43,667 nt of DNA from Caldifarciminota bacterium (GTDB lineage Bacteria > Hydrothermota > Tepidihabitantia > SM23-42): assembly GCA_020353055.1 (NCBI GenBank), contig CP070686.1:219762-263428 (forward strand), in the 5' to 3' direction. The translations under genes were made by a program, and so were the position numbers. Shown here piece by piece: positions 25,375 to 34,870 of the stretch (the stretch's first letter is position 1; every line of letters starts with the position of its first letter). Below the pieces are notes generated by a model. That model saw nothing but the letters and a program-made list of their open reading frames with translations. It had not been told where the DNA came from and made no database searches.

Positions 25375-26925
25375 CTAAAAAATAGCCTTTTCCTTAAACT
25401 CACCATAGATATTTCGCAAGACTTCCGAGATTTCACCGACCGTTGCGTAGTTCCTGACGCAATTGATGATCGGCTCCATCAGATTTTCACCGGAAATCGC
25501 CCTCTGGCGTAACGTATCGAGCCTACGATTAACTTCTGCATTGTCCCTTCGCTTCCTGATCCCTCCTGTCCTCATCCTTTGTTTACTGACCGATCTAGGT
25601 GAAACTTTCAGAGTTGCATATTTCTTGATTGATTTGTTATCAGAGAATTTGTTAACACCAATGACACTAACCTCACCGCGTTCCATGGTTTTCTGATAAT
25701 CATACGCACTCTTGTGTATCTCTTTCTGAAAGTAACCACTATCAATTGCACTCACCGACCCGCCCATTCGGTCTATCTCCTCAAGATAACGATTCACACG
25801 ATTCTCCAACTCATTAGTCAAACATTCCAAGTAGTAAGAACCCCCTAACGGATCAACAACCTTTGCTACGTTGCTCTCGTAGGCAATTATCTGTTGGGTG
25901 CGCAATGCGAGCCGTACTGCTTCCTCGGTTGGCAGTGAGAGAGCCTCGTCATAACTATTGGTATGAAGACTCTGCGTGCCGCCGAGTACGGCAGCCAATG
26001 CCTGAAGCGTCACCCTGATCGCATTGTTCAGGGGCTCTTGAGCAGTGAGTGAAGACCCGGCGGTCTGGGTATGGAATCTAAGCATCCATGACCTCGGATT
26101 CTTGGCTCCGAATCTGTCTTTCATGATCTTCGCCCAGATCCGGCGTGCGGCTCGAAATTTCGCCACCTCTTCGAAAAAATCGAAGTGTGCGTTGAAGAAA
26201 AAAGACAGGCGAGGTGCAAATTCATCGATATCCAGCATTCCGTCATCGATAACCGATTTAACGTATGAGATGCCGTTCGCCAGGGTAAAGGCAACCTCCT
26301 GCGCGGCAGTTGAACCGGCTTCCCTAATATGGTAACCGGAAACGGAGATAGTGTTCCATCTCGGTAAATTCTTACTACAATATGATATAATATCGACCGT
26401 CATTTTCATCGACGGGATTGGTGGAAATATGTATGTGCCCCGTGCAATATATTCCTTGAGTATGTCATTCTGCACGGTTCCCTTTAACACAAACGGACTC
26501 ACGCCCTTTTTCTCGGCAACCACAATGTACATAGCAAGCAGAATCGCAGCCGTGGCGTTAATCGTCATTGAAGTACTGACCTTATCCAACGGTATGCCGT
26601 CAAACAAAATCTCCATATCCACAAGACTGTCAATTGAGACCCCTGTCTTGCCGACCTCACCCTCGGACAGCGGGTTGTCAGAATCGTAGCCCATCTGCGT
26701 TGGTAGGTCAAAAGCGACAGAGAGACCGGTCTGTCCATTCGCCAGCAGATATTTGTAGCGCTTGTTCGACTCCTCTGCCGTACCGTAGCCTGCATACTGG
26801 CGCATCGTCCAAAGCCTACCGGTGTACATCGTTGGATAGATACCGCGGGTGAAGGGAAATTCACCGGGCTTACCCAGATCTGTCTCGTGTTTGAAGTTGC
26901 GCAAATCTTCGGGAGTAAATAACAT
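25375..26925 (-). CDS. Methylmalonyl-CoA mutase large (catalytic) subunit
   Basis: Adenosylcobalamin-dependent rearrangement of (R)-methylmalonyl-CoA to succinyl-CoA. The 516 residues cover the TIM-barrel substrate domain only; the B12 domain is a separate protein. The two positions that set substrate choice read as methylmalonyl-CoA type: Tyr44 in TMRQYAGYG and Arg162 in [13 protein letters not shown], 118 residues apart like Tyr89/Arg207 of the Propionibacterium enzyme. The paralogue at 32256-33887 has Phe and Gln there. [19 protein letters not shown] and [16 protein letters not shown] are classic mutase motifs. It follows the propionyl-CoA carboxylase genes. No small subunit lies next to it, so it probably borrows the one at 31723-32208 or one elsewhere. 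Confidence 0.93.
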   Translation of the reverse strand: MLFTPEDLRNFKHETDLGKPGEFPFTRGIYPTMYTGRLWTMRQYAGYGTAEESNKRYKYLLANGQTGLSVAFDLPTQMGYDSDNPLSEGEVGKTGVSIDSLVDMEILFDGIPLDKVSTSMTINATAAILLAMYIVVAEKKGVSPFVLKGTVQNDILKEYIARGTYIFPPIPSMKMTVDIISYCSKNLPRWNTISVSGYHIREAGSTAAQEVAFTLANGISYVKSVIDDGMLDIDEFAPRLSFFFNAHFDFFEEVAKFRAARRIWAKIMKDRFGAKNPRSWMLRFHTQTAGSSLTAQEPLNNAIRVTLQALAAVLGGTQSLHTNSYDEALSLPTEEAVRLALRTQQIIAYESNVAKVVDPLGGSYYLECLTNELENRVNRYLEEIDRMGGSVSAIDSGYFQKEIHKSAYDYQKTMERGEVSVIGVNKFSDNKSIKKYATLKVSPRSVSKQRMRTGGIRKRRDNAEVNRRLDTLRQRAISGENLMEPIINCVRNYATVGEISEVLRNIYGEFKEKAIF

Positions 26926-26973
26926 AATTACTCAATAACCCATATTCATAAAAAAAGTGAATTTCACACGGCG

Positions 26974-27465
26974 CTATTCAATAATCAGCAAAGTATCGCC
27001 GGTATTCACGGTCTGTCCTTTCTTGATAAATATCTTTCGCAGTAAACCGTCCCGCGCCGCCTTGATCTCATTCTGCATTTTCATCGCTTCGATTATTAGT
27101 AGTCCATCACCACTCTTAACCACGTCACCCTCTCGTACATTGACGTCTATTACCAATCCCGGCATCACTGCCTTAACGGCCAACTCCTTCTTTTGCGCCA
27201 AATCGGGACTCGCCTTGATCAATTTCTCAATTAGTTCGTCAACAACTTCAACAGCATATGCCTCGCCGTTCACAAGTACCTGACTGTCTGACTCGACGAT
27301 AGTCGCGAAAGGCTTATCGTTCACTATGAGCATCAATTCGGCCCCTTGCTCATGAGCGATTTCGACATTCGCCTTTTTGCCGTTCAGAGATACAACGAAC
27401 CTACCATCCTTCATCTGAACATCCACCTTGAATTCTCTGCCTTCAACATTGACTATGTATGCCAC
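26974..27465 (-). CDS. Biotin carboxyl carrier protein of propionyl-CoA carboxylase
   Basis: Biotin-bearing shuttle for the propionyl-CoA carboxylase genes just upstream. The 163-residue protein has an N-terminal beta-rich linker domain (about residues 1-90) and a C-terminal biotinyl domain with the acceptor lysine in IIEAMKMQNEIKAARDG (about residue 129). Its start is one base from the biotin carboxylase stop codon, so translation is coupled. Same architecture as the carrier at 11634-12137 but clearly diverged from it. Confidence 0.92.
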   Translation of the reverse strand: MAYIVNVEGREFKVDVQMKDGRFVVSLNGKKANVEIAHEQGAELMLIVNDKPFATIVESDSQVLVNGEAYAVEVVDELIEKLIKASPDLAQKKELAVKAVMPGLVIDVNVREGDVVKSGDGLLIIEAMKMQNEIKAARDGLLRKIFIKKGQTVNTGDTLLIIE

Positions 27466-27466
27466 A

Positions 27467-28966
27467 TTAACCCCTACGCATCATTTCTTTACGGCCGGAA
27501 AGTTTCCAGGGATTGGTTTTCCTACCCTCCCTGGCCTTCGGTAGTCGCACATGCTTCTCGCTCAAAATCCTCGCTATAACCGAAGATATCGCTGCGACAT
27601 CATGATGCTGTTTTTTGTATTCTATCTTCTTTAAAACCTTATCGATGAAAGTAGTATCATAATCACCCTCAATGAACTTCGGGTGATCCATGACCAAACG
27701 ATGAAAAGGTATCGATGTCTTGATTCCTCTGATCATGTATTCACCAAGTGCTCTCGTCATGCGCACGAGTGCCTCCTTCCTTGTCGGCGCCCATACAAGC
27801 AATTTCGCAACGAGCGGGTCATAGTATATGGGGACGTCGAACCCCTCGTATATCCCACTATCGACTCTCACGCCGATTCCACCAGGTTCGATCAGTTCCG
27901 TGATCTTCCCGGTGGAAGGAGCAAAGTTATTTTCGGGATCCTCGGCAGATATGCGGCATTCGACCGCAGCACCAGTCATACTAATGTTATCCTGTGTAAG
28001 GCTCAAGACCTCACCGGCGGCTATTTTGAACTGCTCCTTGACTATGTCGATACCGGTGATCAACTCGGTAACCGGATGCTCAACCTGAAGTCGCGTGTTC
28101 ATCTCAAGGAAATAGAAATTTCTATCCTTATCAACCATGAACTCAACCGTCCCTGCATTATTGTATTTCGAGACCTTCACGGCTTTCACTGCAGCCTCAC
28201 CCATCCTGGCGCGGAGTTCTGGTGTCATTATTGCTGAAGGAGATTCCTCGATCAATTTCTGATGACGTCTCTGCACCGAGCATTCGCGCTCAAACAGATG
28301 AATCGCGTTACCATGATTATCGGCGAGGATTTGAAACTCAATATGGCGAGGAGATTCCAAAAATTTCTCAATGAATATCGTTGGATTGCCAAACGCCGAA
28401 TTTGCTTCACCCATTGCCTGCTTCATCGCACTACCGAGATCTTGCTGTTCACGCACGACACGCATACCTTTTCCACCACCACCACCGGCAGCCTTAATCA
28501 GCACAGGAAATCCAATATCTTCAACGATTTTACGACCCTCCTCTTCTTCGGCTACCGGACCTTCACTCCCCGGGATAACCGGGATTTTTGCCTTTCTCAT
28601 CGTTTTCTTCGACGCAATCTTGTCACCGAGCAACTCAATGGCCCGCGAATTAGGGCCTATGAACACTATACCGTTATCCTCACATGCCCGAGCAAAATCA
28701 GAATTCTCGGCCAAGAATCCATAACCTGGATGGATCGCCTCGGCGCCCGACTCTTTGGCGACCGCCATTATCTTGTCGATTCTGAGGTAACTCTCGCTCG
28801 CCGGCGCTCCACCGAGACCATAGACTTCGTCCGCGTAACGTGTGTGAAGCGCATTACGGTCTGCGTCAGAGTAGACGGCAACGGACTGAACGCCCATCTC
28901 ACGACAGGCTCTAAGCACGCGCACTGCAATCTCACCTCGATTGGCAACTAGAATCTTATTGAACAT
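27467..28966 (-). CDS. pccA: Biotin carboxylase subunit of propionyl-CoA carboxylase
   Basis: ATP-dependent carboxylation of biotin. The 499 residues show MFNKILVANRGEIAVRVLRA, the ATP-grasp loop KAAGGGGGKGMRVV, HIEFQILADNHGN, ERECSVQRRHQKLIEE and the active-site region FLEMNTRLQVEHPVTELITG. The chain ends at NPWKLSGRKEMMRRG, where fused PCC alpha subunits continue into their carrier part; here that part is the next gene. GAGGAA precedes the ATG. Sits 169 bases after pccB, with a family B repeat between them. Confidence 0.93.
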   Translation of the reverse strand: MFNKILVANRGEIAVRVLRACREMGVQSVAVYSDADRNALHTRYADEVYGLGGAPASESYLRIDKIMAVAKESGAEAIHPGYGFLAENSDFARACEDNGIVFIGPNSRAIELLGDKIASKKTMRKAKIPVIPGSEGPVAEEEEGRKIVEDIGFPVLIKAAGGGGGKGMRVVREQQDLGSAMKQAMGEANSAFGNPTIFIEKFLESPRHIEFQILADNHGNAIHLFERECSVQRRHQKLIEESPSAIMTPELRARMGEAAVKAVKVSKYNNAGTVEFMVDKDRNFYFLEMNTRLQVEHPVTELITGIDIVKEQFKIAAGEVLSLTQDNISMTGAAVECRISAEDPENNFAPSTGKITELIEPGGIGVRVDSGIYEGFDVPIYYDPLVAKLLVWAPTRKEALVRMTRALGEYMIRGIKTSIPFHRLVMDHPKFIEGDYDTTFIDKVLKKIEYKKQHHDVAAISSVIARILSEKHVRLPKAREGRKTNPWKLSGRKEMMRRG

Positions 28967-28985
28967 AATTCCTCAAAGGGTTGAG

Positions 28986-29031
28986 ACAATCGGTGGTCGG
29001 TAACGAAGCCCGCTTCGTCCGACGGTAACGT
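28986..29031. repeat. Short intergenic repeat, family B, copy 2
   Basis: Sequence related to 9431-9484. It includes a seven-base hairpin, ACGAAGC-CC-GCTTCGT (29003-29018), between pccB and pccA. No T run follows on the minus strand, so a terminator is unlikely. Confidence 0.45.
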
Positions 29032-29135
29032 ACTTTAAGCCTCATCGACTGTCTCGGTCATTCGGATTTTGATGTGCAGGTCTGTTCCGTATTCTTGTTC
29101 GGTCATTGTACCCGTCGGATGTCAAAGGTTTTCTT

Positions 29136-30683
29136 TTATAGTGGTATATTTCCATGTTTCTTGGGAGGATTGGAATCGCGTTTATTCTCAATCATTTCCA
29201 GGGATTCGATAATACGGGGTCGCGTTTCCGAAGGTCTGATCACGGCATCTATATACCCCTTACTGGCCGTAACAAAGGGATTGGCGAATTTCTTAGTATA
29301 CTCGTCGATTAGTTTTTTCTCGAGAGTCTTCGGGTCTTTCGCTTCTTTCAATTGCTTCCTGTAGAGGATTTTCACTGCACCGTCTGGACCCATAACCGCA
29401 ATCTCGGCACTTGGCCACGCAAAATTCACATCGGCACGCGTGTGCTTGGAACTCATGACGCAATACGCACCACCGTAGGCCTTGCGTGTAATAACGGTAA
29501 CACGAGGAACCGTGGCTTCACAGAAAGCGTACAGAAGTTTTGCCCCGTTCTTTATCACACCACCCCATTCCTGTGCCGTGCCTGGTAAGAAACCAGGGAC
29601 ATCGACAAAAGTGACGATTGGAATGTTGAAACAGTCACAAAAACGCACAAAACGAGCCCCCTTCATGCCTGAATTTCTGCCCAGTACCCCAGCCAGAACC
29701 GCTGGCTGATTTGCCACTATGCCAACTGCCTTACCATTCAAACGCGCGAAACCAACGATCAAATTCGGCGCATAGTGCTTATGCACCTCAAGAAAATCTC
29801 CGTTATCAACGATCTTCTTGATCACCTCAAGCATATCATAGGGTTTATTGGCACTCTCAGGGATGATGGCATCAAGAGTCTTATCCATGCGATTCGGATC
29901 ATCGGTTGGCTCGACCGAAGGTGGATCTTCGAGGTTGTTCTGCGGGATGAAGGAAAACAGCCTTTTTATCAGTTCAATGCATTCTAATTCCGAATCAACG
30001 GCAAAATGAGCAACGCCTGATTTCTCATTATGGACCATTGCACCACCGAGCTCGTCATAGGTAACATCCTCATGGGTAGCAGCCTTCACCACATCGGGGC
30101 CAGTCAAAAACATATACGAACCGGCAACCATGATGATGAAATCGGTCATCGCCGGAGAGTAAACCGCACCACCAGCACAAGGCCCCATCACCGCGGATAT
30201 CTGTGGTATGACCCCAGAAGACAGCACATTCCGCAGAAATACATAAGTGTAACCGGCAAGGCTATCAACTCCCTCCTGAATACGCGCACCACCCGAATCT
30301 TTGAGGCCGATAATAGGACATCCCATTTTCATTGATAAATCCTGCAATTTCACTATCTTATCAGCATAGGCTAAGGACAGCGAACCGCCGAATACCGTGA
30401 AATCTTCCGCAAAAACGCACACCGTGCGACCGTTTATTCGACCGTAGCCTGTCACTACCCCGTCGCCCAATATTCTATTCTTCTCGAGTCCGAAGTCGGC
30501 ACATCTATGGGTTACAAACTTGTCAGTTTCCCTGAAAGTGCCCTTATCGAGCAATAGATTTATACGTTCCCGAGCGGTCAGCTTTCCTTTATCGTGTTGT
30601 GCCTTTATTCTTTCTTCACCACCGCCGAGCAACGCCTCCTTCTCCAGCTTTTCGAGATTTTTCAGTTTGTCGTCGGCTTTCAT
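29136..30683 (-). CDS. pccB: Propionyl-CoA carboxylase carboxyltransferase (beta) subunit
   Basis: Transfers carboxyl from biotin to propionyl-CoA, making (S)-methylmalonyl-CoA. The 515-residue protein has [20 protein letters not shown], the oxyanion-hole segments [16 protein letters not shown] and [35 protein letters not shown], and in the second half [20 protein letters not shown] and [20 protein letters not shown]. These are PCC/MmdA-type. A sodium-pumping methylmalonyl-CoA decarboxylase alpha subunit would look similar, but the biotin carboxylase gene that follows and the absence of a membrane subunit favour PCC. Transcribed with the biotin carboxylase, carrier and mutase downstream. Confidence 0.93.
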   Translation of the reverse strand: MKADDKLKNLEKLEKEALLGGGEERIKAQHDKGKLTARERINLLLDKGTFRETDKFVTHRCADFGLEKNRILGDGVVTGYGRINGRTVCVFAEDFTVFGGSLSLAYADKIVKLQDLSMKMGCPIIGLKDSGGARIQEGVDSLAGYTYVFLRNVLSSGVIPQISAVMGPCAGGAVYSPAMTDFIIMVAGSYMFLTGPDVVKAATHEDVTYDELGGAMVHNEKSGVAHFAVDSELECIELIKRLFSFIPQNNLEDPPSVEPTDDPNRMDKTLDAIIPESANKPYDMLEVIKKIVDNGDFLEVHKHYAPNLIVGFARLNGKAVGIVANQPAVLAGVLGRNSGMKGARFVRFCDCFNIPIVTFVDVPGFLPGTAQEWGGVIKNGAKLLYAFCEATVPRVTVITRKAYGGAYCVMSSKHTRADVNFAWPSAEIAVMGPDGAVKILYRKQLKEAKDPKTLEKKLIDEYTKKFANPFVTASKGYIDAVIRPSETRPRIIESLEMIENKRDSNPPKKHGNIPL

Positions 30684-30785
30684 CTATCCTCCAAGCTCAT
30701 GAATTTGGATAACCTGGACATAATCAAAAGATAATATGCTGTCGAAAATCTCAACAGCATCCTTCGCTAAACTGCGATCTTATTC

Positions 30786-31703
30786 TCATCGTGACTGACG
30801 CCTCTTAGACCGCGGCTTGCCGACCCTTGAGACCTTCATACTCCGACGTTTGCTGCCAACACCCTTCTGACCTTTGATCGGCACCAACTTCACCGCGCCT
30901 TCAGTTCCCTCGAGGCGCGCGAAAATGACATTCGGATCGTGTTCAAAAATGAGCACATGTTTCGCGTTAACCGCAGATTCGACGATCGCTTTCTTCCGTA
31001 AGACCAAGTCGACGGGATACAGATCGAAACCAGTGAGATAATGCGGCCTCAAATGATAAGATGTTGGAATCACGTCACCGAGATAGAGTGCCGCGTTTTT
31101 ACCACTGCTTATCAACACCGATTGATGACCGAGGGTGTGGCCATTGGTTAGTAAAACCCTTATCCCGGGAATAATGTCGTCGTCACCATCAACAAATTGT
31201 ATCTGCCCAGCCTCCTCAAGCGGCATGAAATCACTTGCCCGGTAGCTCGACTTAGTTTTCTCATCGGTATTATGCGCGCTGAACCATTCTTGCCTTTGTA
31301 TGACGTATTTTGCATTGGGAAACGTGGGCACATACTTGCCGCCACTGTTCGTTGTATTACCTCCACAATGGTCAAAATGGAGATGTGTATTTATCACATA
31401 ATCAATGTCCTCAGGGTTCACCTCATGCTGCGCCAAAGATGAAAGGAGATCAGTGCTGCGTTCCAGCTTGTATATTTCCTTTGACCTTCTGCTGAATTTC
31501 TCACCGATACCAGTATCTATGAGTAATGACTTTTCTTTGGACCTTACTAACAGACAATTCAGGGCAAGCCGGATCCGGTTGTGCTTATCGGCTGGCGATA
31601 CCTTGTTCCAGAGTACCTTAGGCACAACTCCAAACATCGAACCACCGTCAAGCCAGAAATGTCCATCCGAGATCGCGCATAGTTCAAACTCACCAAGTTT
31701 CAT
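30786..31703 (-). CDS. Metallo-beta-lactamase-fold hydrolase with basic C-terminal tail
   Basis: Metal-dependent hydrolase of unknown substrate. The zinc site motif HLHFDHCGG (about residues 106-114) and later histidine/aspartate ligands in NGHTLGHQSVL, YLGDVIPTS and IFEHDPNV are all present, so it should be active. Members of this MBL subgroup include lactonases and thioesterases. The last 23 or so residues (from about 283) are rich in Lys and Arg (GSKRRSMKVSRVGKPRSKRR). The protein encoded by the preceding gene, the B12-binding mutase subunit, has an even more basic tail. It sits 19 bases after that gene and before pccB, so a role in acyl-CoA handling, for example as a thioesterase, is a reasonable guess only. 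Confidence 0.8.
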   Translation of the reverse strand: MKLGEFELCAISDGHFWLDGGSMFGVVPKVLWNKVSPADKHNRIRLALNCLLVRSKEKSLLIDTGIGEKFSRRSKEIYKLERSTDLLSSLAQHEVNPEDIDYVINTHLHFDHCGGNTTNSGGKYVPTFPNAKYVIQRQEWFSAHNTDEKTKSSYRASDFMPLEEAGQIQFVDGDDDIIPGIRVLLTNGHTLGHQSVLISSGKNAALYLGDVIPTSYHLRPHYLTGFDLYPVDLVLRKKAIVESAVNAKHVLIFEHDPNVIFARLEGTEGAVKLVPIKGQKGVGSKRRSMKVSRVGKPRSKRRQSR

Positions 31704-31722
31704 AGTCGTATGTTCAAAGATG

Positions 31723-32208
31723 CTAACCCTTGCTTTTCTTTTTGATTTTCTTCCGGACCTGCTTTTTGACTTTCTTGCGGACAGACTTCTTCTTGCGTGT
31801 CGTCGGTCGCTTTGGCTTCACCGCATTATCCTTTATCCAATCCACAATCTCAGAAGTCGGTGTTCCGGGACCAAAGAGCTTGTGCACACCTATTCTCTGG
31901 AGTTTTTTCATATCATCGGCAGGGATAATACCGCCACCAATCACCATTATGTCTTTGGCTTTACTAGCTCTGAGCAACTTCAATATTCTGGGGAATATCG
32001 TCATGTGCGCGCCAGAAAGAATCGAAAGACCGATGACGTGCACGTCTTCCTGCACTGCTGCCTCGACAATACTCTCGCATGTCTGATGCAACCCGGTGTA
32101 TATCACTTCCATACCCGCATCACGCAAAGCAGCAGCCACGACCTTGGCTCCTCGATCATGCCCATCAAGACCTGGTTTTCCAACTAACACCCGAATCTTG
32201 CTAATCAT
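31723..32208 (-). CDS. B12-binding small subunit of acyl-CoA mutase, with lysine-rich tail
   Basis: Binds adenosylcobalamin base-off/His-on for the mutase large subunit. The Rossmann-like domain (residues 1-130) has all three family motifs: the cobalt-ligand histidine in [11 protein letters not shown] (DxHxxG), [10 protein letters not shown] (SxL) and [11 protein letters not shown] (GG). Family members of this type are about 130-140 residues; this one adds a tail at residues 131-161 in which 19 of 31 residues are Lys or Arg, with a histone H1-like pattern (KKxxxKK). Such a tail is not part of the known mutase fold. It follows the isobutyryl-CoA-mutase-like gene by 47 bases and is the only small subunit in the window, so both large subunits may use it. 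Confidence 0.93.
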   Translation of the reverse strand: MISKIRVLVGKPGLDGHDRGAKVVAAALRDAGMEVIYTGLHQTCESIVEAAVQEDVHVIGLSILSGAHMTIFPRILKLLRASKAKDIMVIGGGIIPADDMKKLQRIGVHKLFGPGTPTSEIVDWIKDNAVKPKRPTTRKKKSVRKKVKKQVRKKIKKKSKG

Positions 32209-32224
32209 AAAAACCTCCCCAAAA

Positions 32225-32258
32225 CAACAATATCGAAATTCGAATTGCGAAATTTCTA
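32225..32258. repeat. Family A repeat, single-arm remnant
   Basis: AATATCGAAATTCGAATTGC and following bases resemble one arm of the family A elements at 7884-8015 and 16841-17016. It lies directly after, and touches, the stop codon of the mutase large subunit. Confidence 0.4.
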
Positions 32259-33887
32259 GAATATGATCGGTTCATGGTATACACCGAATTCTTCCTTCAA
32301 AGTATTACACATCTCACCAAGTGTCGCGTATTCCCGCACGCAATCCAGTATCCGGGGCATCAAATTTTCGCCGTCACTCGCTGCCTTTCGCAACATGAGC
32401 AGTTTTTCCCTTACTCGCTTGCCGTTCCTATCTCTCTTGAGCTTCTTTAGTTGGCTTCTCTGGACCTTCTCAACTTGCGGCGATATTTTCAAAATCTCTA
32501 TTTCCGCTTTTTCATCTTCCTCAAAAATGTTCACACCGACATGATATTTCGTCTTCTGTTCCAGCGCCTTCTGGTATGAATATGCACTCCTTGATATTTC
32601 CTTTTGAAAGAAACCCTTATCTATGGCGCGCACCACGCCGCCTAGTTTGTCAATCTTCTCGAAGTACTTGTACGCGCCCTGCTCCAGCTCATTCGTTAAA
32701 GACTCTATATAATATGAACCTCCCAAAGGATCAATGGTGTGGGCAACACCGGATTCATAGGCTAATAGCTGCTGGGTACGCAGGGCGATCTTTGCTGCCT
32801 TCTCTGTTGGCAAGGCATAGGTTTCATCCATGGAATTCGTGTGCAGAGACTGGGTGCCGCCCAACACCGCCGACAGTGCTTGGTAGGCTGTCCTAATTAT
32901 GTTATTCTCTGGTTGCTGTGCGGTCAAAGTGCATCCGGCAGTCTGGGTATGAAAACGCATCAAGTAGGACCTTGGATCCTGAGCCCTGTATTTTTCACGC
33001 ATCATACGCGCCCAGATCCTGCGCGCCGCACGGTATTTGGCTATTTCCTCGAAGAAATCAAGATGCGAGTTGAAGAAGAATGAAAGTCTGGGTGCAAATT
33101 TGTCGACGGACAGACCTGCCTTGATGCCGTGTTCAACATAGGTAAAGCCGTTCTTGAGTGTGAATGCCAGTTCCTGCAACGCTGTTGAACCCGCTTCTCT
33201 TATGTGATACCCGGAAATCGATATTGTGTTCCATTTGGGGACGTGTTCAGAGCAGTACTCCAGAATATCCGAGATAATCCTCATTGAGGGTTCCGGCGGG
33301 TAGATCCAAGTTTTCTGAGCCTGATATTCTTTTAACATGTCATTCTGGATCGTGCCGGTAAGAATTTGCGCCGGAATGTTTTGTTTCTCTCCAACAACAA
33401 TATACATTGCCAACAACATTGCCGCCGGAGGATTGATCGTCATGGAAGTAGAAATCCTGTCGAGCGGAATACCGTCGAAGAGAACTTCCATGTCTCGCAG
33501 GCTATCTATTGCCACACCACACTTACCGACCTCCCCATGTGCAAACGAATCGTCAGAATCACGTCCGTATAGTGTTGGAAAATCAAACGCAACCGACAGC
33601 CCGGTCTGGCCGTGTCCCAACAGATATTTGTAGCGCCGGTTAGTGTCCTTTGGCGTACCGAATCCCGAAAATTGCCTCATTGTCCAGAGGCGTCCACGAT
33701 ACATATTGGTGTATACACCTCGCACGTAGGGAAATTCGCCAGGGTATCCCAGATCCCTATCGTGTTCCATATCGGCAATATCATCTGGTGTATACAATAC
33801 CTTGATCGGGACACCGGAAACAGTGCTGAAGTCCGTATTCCTCTCTTTACATGTTTTCGACTTCTCATACCACTCTTCTTTTTTCAT
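32256..33887 (-). CDS. Isobutyryl-CoA mutase-like large subunit
   Basis: B12-dependent mutase catalytic chain, 543 residues, with a short N-terminal extension relative to the paralogue at 25375-26925. At the two specificity positions it has Phe73 (TMRQFSGFG) and Gln191 ([11 protein letters not shown]), 118 residues apart. This is the Phe80/Gln198 pair of Streptomyces isobutyryl-CoA mutase and not the Tyr/Arg pair of methylmalonyl-CoA mutase; Gln in place of Arg removes the contact to the free carboxylate. [12 protein letters not shown] further matches the ICM side. Predicted reaction: isobutyryl-CoA to n-butyryl-CoA, or a close unactivated acyl-CoA. It begins in an ATGA overlap with meaB, behind AGGAGG, and the B12 subunit follows. 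Confidence 0.85.
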   Translation of the reverse strand: MKKEEWYEKSKTCKERNTDFSTVSGVPIKVLYTPDDIADMEHDRDLGYPGEFPYVRGVYTNMYRGRLWTMRQFSGFGTPKDTNRRYKYLLGHGQTGLSVAFDFPTLYGRDSDDSFAHGEVGKCGVAIDSLRDMEVLFDGIPLDRISTSMTINPPAAMLLAMYIVVGEKQNIPAQILTGTIQNDMLKEYQAQKTWIYPPEPSMRIISDILEYCSEHVPKWNTISISGYHIREAGSTALQELAFTLKNGFTYVEHGIKAGLSVDKFAPRLSFFFNSHLDFFEEIAKYRAARRIWARMMREKYRAQDPRSYLMRFHTQTAGCTLTAQQPENNIIRTAYQALSAVLGGTQSLHTNSMDETYALPTEKAAKIALRTQQLLAYESGVAHTIDPLGGSYYIESLTNELEQGAYKYFEKIDKLGGVVRAIDKGFFQKEISRSAYSYQKALEQKTKYHVGVNIFEEDEKAEIEILKISPQVEKVQRSQLKKLKRDRNGKRVREKLLMLRKAASDGENLMPRILDCVREYATLGEMCNTLKEEFGVYHEPIIF

Positions 33888-34861
33888 ACAAACCTCCTAT
33901 CGGCCAACCTGATGATTCTCCGGGCAATCTGTCCTGCAATACGATAGGGATTGAGTTTACGTTCGTACATCTTGTCGAGTAGTTTGATGATATCCCTTTC
34001 AGGCATGATGTTTTCTTTCAAATGAAATCTTATTCTCTTTTCGATAAGCTCATGAATGCGCAGTAACAATTTCTTCTTCCTTTCATCCTCCAGTCTACCC
34101 GTTTTCGACAAATATGATGCATGTGATTCTATTGCCACAACGAGTTCTTCGACACCCTCGTCCTCGGTCGCCGTTGTCTTCAAAATAGGGTAATCCCACC
34201 CAACCTTCTGTTCACGCATCTCAAATGCGAACTTCAATTCGGTAAGCAGTCGTTCACACCCTTCACGGTCACCTTTATTCACAACCATGATATCGGCGAT
34301 TTCCAATAGACCGGCTTTCATCGCCTGGATACTGTCACCTGACTCCGGAACCAAGACGACGACAGTAGTATCACATACCTGCGCAATATCTAATTCAACT
34401 TGTCCGACACCGATTGTTTCGATCAGGATGTAATCCATACCCGCAGCATCAAGCACGAGAGCCACGTCTTTGGTCGCTTGTGCAAGACCCCCCAAACTTC
34501 CCCGAGATGCCATGCTTCGGATGAAAACATTCTCATCCAGCGCGAGATCCGTCATCCGCACGCGATCACCAAGCAAAGCCCCGCCAGAGAAGGGTGAACT
34601 GGGATCGACCGCAATGATACCCACTTTCTTTCTTTTACCGAGCAGCCGTTTCGCGATCGCGCTCACCAGTGTGGATTTTCCGGCACCGGGTGGACCCGTA
34701 ATGCCGACATGGTATGCACTACCACTATGGGGGAATATATGTTCAAGAATTTCCTCGGAATCTTCGCTCTCAACGGCGCTAATGATACGGGCGATCGTCC
34801 TCTTTTCACCCGCCAGTAGAGCCCTTATCCCTTTGACCGTCTCCCGTTGTCTACCCTTCAT
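33884..34861 (-). CDS. meaB: MeaB-type G-protein chaperone of acyl-CoA mutase
   Basis: GTPase that gates delivery of adenosylcobalamin to the mutase and protects or reactivates it. The 325-residue protein has Walker [16 protein letters not shown] (about residues 55-69), switch and base motifs [33 protein letters not shown], and NKGD for guanine recognition, plus a C-terminal helical dimerisation arm. It is separate from the mutase, unlike fused IcmF, but translationally coupled to the ICM-like large subunit by a four-base overlap. This tight pairing suggests that the ICM-like enzyme is its main client. Confidence 0.95.
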   Translation of the reverse strand: MKGRQRETVKGIRALLAGEKRTIARIISAVESEDSEEILEHIFPHSGSAYHVGITGPPGAGKSTLVSAIAKRLLGKRKKVGIIAVDPSSPFSGGALLGDRVRMTDLALDENVFIRSMASRGSLGGLAQATKDVALVLDAAGMDYILIETIGVGQVELDIAQVCDTTVVVLVPESGDSIQAMKAGLLEIADIMVVNKGDREGCERLLTELKFAFEMREQKVGWDYPILKTTATEDEGVEELVVAIESHASYLSKTGRLEDERKKKLLLRIHELIEKRIRFHLKENIMPERDIIKLLDKMYERKLNPYRIAGQIARRIIRLADRRFV

Positions 34862-34870
34862 AAACCGACC

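Noticed and set aside
28262-28951. A 229-residue open frame on the plus strand
   Set aside because: It is antisense to the biotin carboxylase and has no plausible domain or ribosome-binding site.
29136-30683. Sodium-pumping methylmalonyl-CoA decarboxylase alpha subunit
   Set aside because: A dedicated biotin carboxylase and carrier follow, and there is no membrane beta or small gamma/delta subunit.
30736-30760. Inverted repeat ATGCTGT...ACAGCAT before pccB as a terminator
   Set aside because: The stem is short with an 11-base loop and no T run follows on the minus strand; it may be chance.
31405-32187. A 260-residue open frame on the plus strand
   Set aside because: It lies antisense to the B12-binding subunit and metallo-beta-lactamase-fold genes, whose motifs are clear, and its translation shows no recognisable domain.
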